Shown here: positions 55,279 through 64,000 of the stretch, in pieces
How the letters are laid out: every line of letters begins with the position of its first letter
Numbering within the stretch: position 1 is the first letter of the stretch
Translations under genes and position numbers: made by a program
Assembly: GCA_010645155.1 (NCBI GenBank)
Contig: CM021318.1
Coordinates: forward strand, 5,999,421-6,063,420
Length of the DNA: 64,000 nucleotides
Direction of reading: 5' to 3'
DNA from: Tigriopus japonicus
Lineage: Eukaryota > Arthropoda > Copepoda > Harpacticoida > Harpacticidae
The notes under the pieces: model-generated
What the model was told of the DNA's origin: nothing
Database searches by the model: none
Seen by the model: only the letters and a program-made list of their open reading frames with translations

Positions 55279-58200
55279 TCACATGGTGCTTTTGGGGAGA
55301 ATCACTCGAGACCTTACACTCTTTCACTGATGCTCTCTCTCTCTATCCTCTTTCTTCAACACTCATTCACAAATTACGAGCACTAAATCACTTCAAGAAC
55401 GGGGAGGTTGCGAGCCCACCAACAAACGCTGAAGAGAATCACATTCAAGCCGAGATCAGTCAATGATGCTCACCAAGATTCTTCCTCGGCGAATTCCCTG
55501 ATACTACTAACCTAATTATGGACGTCAGTCAGTATGGCGAGGTGGAGCCTGTACATGGAGAAGTGCCAGTAGCACATGAAGCAGCAGAAGGCATGGAGGA
55601 AAGAAATTGCGCCCTCACTACTGTCCTCTCCGAGCACTCCAGAGGGACCGGACCACGAAAAACTGGTTTTAACTTTGCAGCTTGCTCAGTGGAGTTTTTC
55701 CATGCTCGTAGTCCACTCCTCATACTGTCCCGAACTCATGCTCGTCACTCGCACATACATACACATATACACACTCCCCCATCGTGTACTGCTGTCCGTT
55801 CATCCAACCGTCCGACGGTCCGTTCATCAGTCACAACCTCAAATTTATGTTGAAAAGAAAACCTAAGGTCTTGGTGCTTGCTTGCTGGTGGGGCCCTTCC
55901 AACTCTTGGTCGCGAATGGTGAGCTGAACGAACGAACGTGGTGAGGTTTTTAGCCTGGCCTATGGCAGTCTCATCCGACTTGCACTTGGGCGACATGGGA
56001 AAAGACGGATAGACTCAGGCAATGTACTTAACCCCCCGTTTTTTATCACTCTTGGTGAAATTTTGGGATTCTTCTTTCCCTCGCTAAAAAATTGCAAATC
56101 TGAGGGGAGGCCAGAGGTTAAAGTTAAGCCCATGAAGTCGAGGATTTATAACTCATCCTCGCCAGAAATCATGACCGACTTGCACTTTGACGCAAAATAA
56201 AAAGGCTTGCCCAAAGTGCCCCCCAGAAGCGCCGATGCGTCATTTCAAAGTTAACAAGTAAACGATTCCACTTGTTGAACAAATGAACAGGCCAGTATCA
56301 TTCAAGTATGACCAAATATCTCAAATGTTTGGCCAGTTTTTCCCTCCTGTCTGGGTTCTACTGTGTGAGGCCCTTGGCCAAGATCTCGTGACCGGACTGC
56401 CAGGACTCTATTCTGTCGGACTAGGAGAGCAGAATTCAAGAAATCAACTTTCAATGGAAGACCCCTTCAACAATGGTGCCATTATCGCGACGTCCACAGG
56501 CGGCAGGTTTTTCATGCCTCCCTCTATGAAAGAATCCCTCGTGGTGGTGCCGAGTGCCGGAGTGTGTATGTGCAAGCATGCACAATAGGTATGGGTTGAA
56601 GACTGAAGAGAGGCTACGGAAGATCCTGGCAAATGCCAAGAGTCTTCTCGAATAACAGGCCTGCTTTACGCCTTTATTTGAAAATCGAGACAGTGAGAGT
56701 GTACATACAAGCAAGCCCCCTCCTAACCCACTTAGATTGACCACAAGAACGGAAAGTCAGAATCAATTTCTAGGCCATCTTCCGTCAAATATGGTCTGAC
56801 CAGAAATTTGATGTTTAATAGTCCAAGTAACCGGGATGAAAAGAATCGAATGCGGGTTTCGTTAGCAGATATTTTTTCTGCTTTTATGTGTTAGCCGATC
56901 ATGAAACATACGAATACAGCTAATCAGTCTCCGACTCCGTCTTAGGAGAACAGGGTGACCAATGGTAAGTAGAAAAAAATATGGAATGCACGTCGCAGGA
57001 ATGCAGTTATTCAAGTGGATCGGCTAAGTCAGGTAAGTTCGGGCAAAAAATAACTGACATGCCCTACACTACTTTCGAACATACACGAGCTTTAATACGA
57101 GCTGTGAATACCAGGCAGAAACTTTCAACTAGGAATCTCTGACCAATGGTTGGTTGGTCGGTTCGTTGAGTAAGTGTGTGAGTCAGTGAGTAAAAATCTG
57201 CTTGGAGCCCTTGACTTCTTGGCCGACCAATCAGGCGGACACTCAAGGAGAACGAGAAGGCACTAAACGAAATATCAAGAAAACCGTCAGGAATCTAATA
57301 CCGGTAAATTAGAGTCCACATCATTCGTACCTAATTGGCGTATCGTTCTAATGTGTTGACCAAGCTAAATTGCCTTTTTCAAAGGGCATGGAGGCACACT
57401 CAACAAGTTGTCTGTCTCTCCTTAGGTTCTTTGAGCTAAAACCTAAAGGCTGCTTTTAAACAAATGCATATGGCAAAGTCGAAAATCAAGAAGGCAAGAG
57501 GAGAGAGAGAAGAGGGGATTGCGAAATGCCCTGATATTCTTATATGTGAGAGAGTGACTGAGTCAAATTAGCCCGAGGGAGGAGCGAAAGAACTAAATGG
57601 GAGAAAAAAATGATTGAACTTTGAGAAAAGCGAAATCAGTCTCCACTTTTCGGCTTATAATTCAAAAGGAAGTGGTTGATGTTAAACATGTTGAACTTTT
57701 CCTTTTCTGTCTCACTGGTATCTCAACAAAATTGGGCCTACCAGAATCTGTATTTCTTCCCATACATGACGAGTTTCTGATCGAACTCGTTGTTGAGTTT
57801 GACCACCTAGAATATCGCCATCAGGCCCATCATGGTACGGATCAAGTCCTCATACCCACGCACAGGCCTACCAATTGAAATTTAAAGATTGATTGACCCC
57901 AATCTTGGAGACACATTCCTTTTTCCCTTCCGAAGTTCAAGCAGCTTCTGAATTCATTGAAGTTTGGCCCTCTACAATACAAAGCTAAACTATGGCGGCC
58001 GTCAATAGAACCAAAAACCAAACTTGACCTGAGATAAAAACCTGATTCGCATAAACATGAGAGGGGAAAGCTTATCAGGGGGCATTTGTTTCTTAAACAC
58101 ACATCACCCGTTCATGATCAGTCTAATACAAGACTATGATATAGAAAAATACGAAATTCGAGCTCTTTTCTTTCTTGGGATCATTTGAGGTTTACAATTG

Positions 58201-58989
58201 GGTAAGACTTGTGTTCAAATAAGTGCCAAGGTATAGAAGGGAAGAGGAACCATGAAACATGTCAATATTGATCCTAAAAGAAAATGGAAAAACAACCTCG
58301 AACCAATTCTTTCAACAATGACGAAATGCTAGTGTGGCAATTTCGCATGGAGTCATGGAAAGGATTGTACTGAAGACATCAGAGAAGCTCATTCTTTAGC
58401 TGAATGTTCATCCGGCTTTGTAGGTCATATTAACTGTCTCAGATTCAGATCAAAGCCTCACTCCATGAAATATACATGAGGAGCTTCTTGAATTTTCTCG
58501 GGAAACAATTGAAAGTGTCTGGACGATCGTTAAGGATTGGACAAAAAAGCGTAGTGTTTCTCGTAAATTGGTTAGGCGTGCAAAAGAGCTCGACGTCTGT
58601 GGAAAACGGTCAGTTTAAATCTGAGTTGCGGACCCTTTTGCCAAGTTTGTTAGCCTAAATTTGAGCATTTGCCGCCTTTCTTAGGCCATGCCTATGAAAT
58701 GGATACCGTGATCATTCATCACAATTACAGCATCCTGGATATGCGGAGGGCTTCAATTTAGACGGGTTTGATTCACCTTTTGGATGCCTGGATTACGATT
58801 TGACACAAATTGGGAGTGAGCCATCGATATACAGAGTGGTCCAAACATATTGTGATGTTTTACGGTACTGATCCTGACGTATTCGATGTGTTTGATTTCC
58901 TGACAATTGAGACTGTTTAATCACAAACCTCGTTAATATATTTACGTGATGCATTTTTAATAAAAATGCCACCAATAAGATCATTACAA
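55279..58989. other. Upstream of staufen; no gene recognised
   Basis: Probably contains the Staufen promoter and non-coding 5' exons, but I see no defined promoter motif. Short ACATAC/CACATA microsatellite-like tracts lie near 55750. Open frames at 55518-55853 and 56283-56588 show no domain. Confidence 0.45.
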
Positions 58990-59690
58990 GGCTTGGGAAT
59001 TTAATGTAAAAAAACTGGTTGGGTCCTTATTTGCATAGATTTGCACATTGAGCGCCTGTTTGCATTATTTACATTTTGGAGCCTTTTTTGGATAAAAACG
59101 TGATTTTTAATGATGGAATAGAATAATCTCTTTCAAAATAATTATTGAACATTTGGTTGCAAAATTGTTTTTTTTCCAAAATCACAGTACGAAAATTTGA
59201 ATTGACAAAAGCTATTGTTTTGGAAATGCATAATGAGCAAACAATATTTATGGATATTGTTCCTGAGCTAGCAATGGGGGAATGGTTCTTGAGACAAAAT
59301 GAAGGATTTTTCAATCCCGCTACAATGAATAGGATTCCCTTTCACTACATAACTCATAAATATTATGTATGCATTTACATATTTGCTCTACCAACAATTT
59401 GGTGTAGGCAGATTCAATTAGGATTGATATTAGTTTAGTTACAAGTCTCTTTTCAACAGCTTAGTCATACCTACAGGCAGAAAAAAATCAAACTTAAGTT
59501 TGTTAATATGGTGCCCAAGAGAAGAAAAACGGCAATTTTTAGCTCCAACTGTTTGGAATTGACAACCCAGACTCTAAAAATGCAAAATAAAACATGATTT
59601 TATGTGCATTTTTATTTCTATTCTGGTCCATTTTTATTTGCATTTTGAAGGACATTTAAGGTATCGTTTTTTACATTAAATTCCCAAACC
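58990..59690. mobile_element. TIR element, about 700 bp
   Basis: The ends GGCTTGGGAATTTAATGTAA and the complement of TTACATTAAATTCCCAAACC form about 23-bp inverted repeats with one mismatch. Just inside both ends lie ATTTGCAT-type motifs. The interior is non-coding. No clear target duplication, so the superfamily is unassigned. Confidence 0.65.
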
Positions 59691-62600
59691 TGTGAATTAC
59701 CCAAGGTTGCAAGGCTGCTTCTTAGCAATAACTATTTCCTTGGGCTAAATCAACAAAAATAAGATTCACTCAGGGAGCAAGCTTAGCTTGTTGCAATGTT
59801 CAATGTTGCAATGTTCAGGACATGGTCTTGATTGCATGTTTCGAGCCCCAATCTTTATAAAGAAAAGTGATATCGATTGGACCTCTTTTTTCTGTTGTAC
59901 AAGACACTGGTCCAACTGGTCCAACACTGCACAGCAAACGGCCGTTTTGGCTTTTGATATGATTTAAACCGCTCATTTGATCAACCTTTGCTTATGTCCC
60001 ATTGAAATGCAGATTTTGGCAAAACTTACAGAATTGCAAGTTACCTTACTGAAGTATTCATGTCTATCACAATATATCTTTAGTTACCGATATGCATTTT
60101 TAAATAAAATAGACCAACGCTCCTACAATTCGGAACTAAAATTTGCTCTTTATGGTTCAGATATTCATTGTAACTTGTTGCTATTTATTTTGAACAATTG
60201 ATGCAATCGCATAAGTTTCTCACACATTCCATTATGCTATGCATCTGCAAATTAAACTGGCGCAAAAATAACTAACAGGAGCATGCGAAGACTATAAAAT
60301 CTCAAAAGAGAAGTGTCAACATGAGCAGACTGAAGTTGATCATAAAGTTTGGAGTTTTTTTGTTCATCCAATCAGGATTGAAGCAAAGCAAAGCAATCAA
60401 TCAACCATGTAATTATTGTTCATCGCAATCCATTTTTTCTCAAATTTTCCGATACAAAAATGCTCTAAAATTAATTTGGGAGAGCCCCTCTTCATTTTAC
60501 TCATGTTTTATGATTATGATAGCGTAAAATTTGTGTTATTTAACCATAACTCGGAATTAGGTCCATCTTTATTGAAACAGTAAGCATTTTAAGGGTTGCA
60601 TGATTCATTTGCAAAACATTACCACTAATTAAAGTAGGATAGCACGCCTGGTTAGTTTCACCAAAGTCAAAATCTAATAAATAAAAAGCTCAAAGACATG
60701 GATAAATTCGGTCTTTTTCCTCCTAGATATTGTTTTAAGGATTATCAAATGATCCATGTGTTACACAGCTTTCCACAGACACAGACTAATTCCTGTTTAC
60801 TTAATACTCTTTTAAGGGGGCAAAAAATCTCTTGCCTTGACAATGAACAAGTTTTGTCCAACGCATTTCATTACTTACTACGTATTTCTAATTCCAAGAT
60901 TTTGCGCATGGTGGTTTGCCATGCATTCACCCCGCAGTTGAATCATGTGAAAGTGTTAATACATTGAAAATGGAGCATATCTTTACAAAAATTGGGGGAT
61001 CATTACAAACATTTGCAAAATTTCGGTCGGTTTGCTCTCTTACGAAAGTAAGAAAAATGCTTGACCGACTAATTTCCCAATCTCTAGAGGTCCATGACTA
61101 GGCTGTAAAGCAAACCATCCAAAATAGTAGCACCATTTGACCCAGTCGATGACTCATCTTGTTAGATGGCACCGTGGTCTTATCTTCGACAGGAGAGATT
61201 AATGCCAATGTCTTTTTTGGAAGGAATTTGAAGCAAATTCAAAATTGCTCCCTGAGGCCGGAGTGGCTCAACGACGCAGTCGAGGATGCCAAGAAGTTTG
61301 GAAAAACTAAATCTAAATTCTCTCATTCAACAATGCCGATTCAGTTCATCCTTTGAATTCAACGTCAAAGAATCAACGACATATGATCTTCAATGGAGCT
61401 CAAGAAAATGAAGTAACCAATCATAAAAGGCTGTGAATAGAATGGTGATGAATCCTCTTTTGCTCACTGATGTTGAAGTCTGTAGAAGGAGGAGGACCTA
61501 CTGCACATTTGCTGTCTTTGCTGAAAGGAAACTGGGCCACAAACGCAGACATATGGTGCATGTACAAATCCATTTCAGGATTTTCCTTTGCATTGCCAGA
61601 CATTTATTCCGACAAATTTAACCCAATTACCACAACGAACACACACACTCACACTAAATCCATGCTGAAGTGAATGGGGGTGTGAACTAATGCAATGCGG
61701 CTTGCAGCTTTAAGTAGGTGATTCCAGCAACTCATCCTCCCAATTTCAACAAGTTTGATCCGGCAATACCATCACGAAAAAAAAGAGGCCTAGATGCAGG
61801 TACTCATAGCTTCATTTTGGTGCATGTTTCATTCACGATCTCGCCTCACACCTTCCCAAGGCATGAGGAACAAGAAATCATTGCAGTTGATGTCAAGAAA
61901 TGTACAGTTATTTCCGTGCCCACTCCACAGGCCCCTGCTGTGCTACATCACTGTTGCTTTTCTCTCTCTCTCCCTCCCCTCTCTCTCATATCCATAGAGG
62001 AGTGCACAGAGTACTACCGCTGCCCTTTTGCCCATAGGCATATATGTGTAACTCTCTGCATAGATGACGATGTTGAATGAAACATCAGGTCTTGCCGACT
62101 AAGAAAGGACATGCATCCTGCTTGTCCAAGTACAAAACACAATAGAAAATGTGTTTTTGATCTAGGGGATCTTCTTCAGAATACATTTGGACTCAATATT
62201 ATGAAGTCCTGCCTCAGAATCTGCCGAATGCTGTCACACCTGCCCAGACGAGCCCTGAAAATGTCAGAAATCTAGCAGCTGGTAGTGGAGAAATTGTAAA
62301 AATTCAACCACCCAAGAGGCTTTGGAGGGGGTATCATTCTTATGGAAATCCAATGACATGGGTCTTACCTTGGTCTCCGTGTTGTCAGTCGCAATCGTTT
62401 CAACTCAATCTTTTACAGGAATGGGATTTTCACTCCCTGAACAGGGTTTTCCACTGTGACTGAATTGAATCGCTGCGAGAGGCACTGTTCTATGATCAGG
62501 GTTACTAATTTCTTTCCCATCCAGGGCAGGCTCTCATTTAGAACTCCAAAAAGATGTTTACATCAATACACTTGATGAAGAAAACCCCATTTTCAAACAA

Positions 62601-63562
62601 AATGGTATCCAAAAGATCATGTAAAAGTTGGCCGATTAAAAATCTTTTAAGAACGTCCGGAATTACGTCTTGCCGTAAATTTCGGTTTGGCTCTGTCACA
62701 ACAGAAGGCCAGCCCTGAGCACCATGATCCTTGGAAAGAACTCCATGTTTCATAGCGATTGGTGGGAAAGGAGCCAATGACCGTCAGGTGCACGACTCCA
62801 GCGCCATATGCAAATGAACAATCTACCACTTTCAAAAATCGGTGGAACCGCATTTAAATTACATCTGCAGGGAAGATCCAACCCTGCCGAGGAAAGGGGT
62901 TTGAATTGTCTTAAAGACCATTAAGGTGTCAGAACTTTGTCTTACTATTGCCCATGTAGAATTATGGTTGTGAGTTCGTCTGCTGCAAGATGTTTGAAGG
63001 TTTTGTATGGAACACTTCGTTCATTGCTATTATATTGATGTGATACAACAAATTGGAAGTACCAAGGAATGAAAGTGTCAATAATACGCACGTTTCGGAT
63101 CTAAAATGTATTTCACATGGTCAATTTTATTCACGGCAGTTTTAATTCGGTTCACGCAACCTTTCTTCGTGGCATGACAAAAGCAGTCTTTAGTTGCATT
63201 TCTCTGGTCAACAATTTCCAAAATTTATGACCCTTATGAACATCGTACCAAAGTATTGATGGGTTGTGGTTTACGAATTTTCTACTGCGATGAGTTTTCT
63301 ATTGCACTATCGTTTCTTATGGTTGATATTTTCTGATGAGTTGAGGATTGAATTACGTACTGGGTTGGTTCATGGACCTCTAGAGATATGGACGTTGGTC
63401 GGAAGCCAGATTTGATTTTGCCTGACCGGGAGCAAGTCGATCTAAAAGCAAATAAACTACTCAAAGAATTCCTTAAATTAGTGAATGAAATATTTCTTTT
63501 CAAATCCAAAGAACATGTCAGAGTTACTAGTTCATGACTGGTTGAACCATTCATGCACAAAT
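59691..63562. other. Gene-poor stretch
   Basis: No coding region supported. CT-rich simple sequence occurs near 61960-61990 and CA-repeats near 61640. A minus-strand frame at 62538-62777 is not identifiable. Confidence 0.45.
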
Positions 63563-63826
63563 ACCGAAAGGGCCCATAACCGAAACCGAAAGTTTCGGCC
63601 GAAAGAGGGCTTAACCGAAACCGTAACCGAAAGCAGCTGATTACAAAATTGTTCAAATGCAAAATCTGCCTTAAAAATTAGAATGCTCATGTGTTTGATG
63701 TTGGGTAGTTGCAAATTTTGAAAAATCGGAAAACCTAAATTTCAGAGGTTTTTGGACCAATTTTTTTTTGATTTTGTTGTCAAACTCCATTTTACATGGT
63801 GCTTGTCTGCTTTCGGTTTCGGTAGT
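63563..63826. mobile_element. Truncated second copy of the 582-921 MITE
   Basis: About 90 per cent identical to positions 592-855 of the first MITE, same orientation, including the CCGAAA array and the central AGCTGATTACAAAATTGTTC segment. Both terminal ends are missing; on the right it switches abruptly to unrelated sequence after TTTCGGTTTCGGTAG. Confidence 0.88.
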
Positions 63827-63916
63827 TACTGGCGATTTTTATCGCACGATTTCACGAATTTGGCGATTTCGAAACTTGTCTGGCAATAGAAAAATTAATC
63901 TGGCAAAATCAGCTGA

Positions 63917-64000
63917 TCTGGCGATAAATCTTGCAATTTTGATATCACTGGTGATAAATCTGGCGATTTTAATATCACTGGCAATAAATCTTGCAATTTT
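63917..64000. repeat. 30-bp tandem repeat at window edge
   Basis: Nearly three units of TGGCGATAAATCTTGCAATT plus TTGATATCAC, running off the end of the window. Diverged single units (GGCGATTTT) occur from about 63832. Confidence 0.8.

Noticed and set aside
55518..55866. 111-codon plus-strand frame upstream of Staufen
   Set aside because: Composition is driven by CACATA repeats and Ser/Arg codons; no domain.
59318..59350. Short match to the LINE 3' tail (CCGCTACAATGAATAGGATT)
   Set aside because: Only about 30 bp with several mismatches and inside another repeat; too weak to annotate.
62538..62853. Possible transposase-like fragment on the minus strand
   Set aside because: A faint feel of a DDE transposase, but no catalytic motif could be placed in any frame.
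1..64000. CRISPR arrays, bacterial operons, tRNA or rRNA genes
   Set aside because: None seen by eye. The only tRNA-like sequence is the 18-nt tag beside the gypsy LTR. A tRNA scan would be needed to be certain.

Overview
The window looks like nuclear DNA from an arthropod, most likely a crustacean such as a copepod. The evidence is GT-AG introns (several of only 54-69 nt), AT-rich non-coding DNA, animal-specific gene families, and mixed Ty3/gypsy, LINE, mariner, hAT-like and Mutator-like elements. The species cannot be named from sequence alone.

Layout. 1-15.8 kb is transposon-dominated. It holds a complete hAT-like MITE with perfect 8-bp target duplications (582-921), a decayed mariner (about 1984-3277), two adjacent foldback elements (about 6953-7572), and a nested stack. 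The stack is a minus-strand LINE (7571-15840), interrupted by a TIR element (8425-14115). That element is itself interrupted by a 5.08-kb Ty3/gypsy element (8524-13601), whose RT carries a further 89-bp insertion. A separate hAT-like MITE (14219-15191) sits inside the LINE's catalytic motif. 15.9-24.6 kb holds a PAN/apple-like cysteine-rich coding stretch, a 931-bp Mutator-like MITE with a 9-bp target duplication, a four-exon MLCK-type protein kinase (20604-23139, minus) and a four-TM membrane protein (24083-24523, minus). 24.6-34.4 kb is gene-poor.

34.4-55.3 kb is one large minus-strand gene for Staufen, the double-stranded RNA-binding protein of mRNA localisation. I resolved 12 exons (about 1131 aa) carrying dsRBD1-5, with every junction in phase. 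Its 6.2-kb intron, which splits dsRBD4, contains a complete gene on the opposite strand (45911-50947). That gene encodes a 1217-aa DEG/ENaC sodium-channel subunit whose extracellular domain is split by about four SRCR domains. This chimeric channel is the most novel item in the window.

55.3-64 kb is upstream of Staufen. I recognise no protein-coding gene there, only a TIR element (58990-59690), a second, truncated copy of the first MITE, and a 30-bp tandem repeat at the window edge.

The genes share no evident pathway. Staufen and the channel gene are linked physically (nested, antisense, with the channel's poly(A) signal 7 bp from a Staufen exon). The kinase and the four-TM gene are same-strand neighbours.
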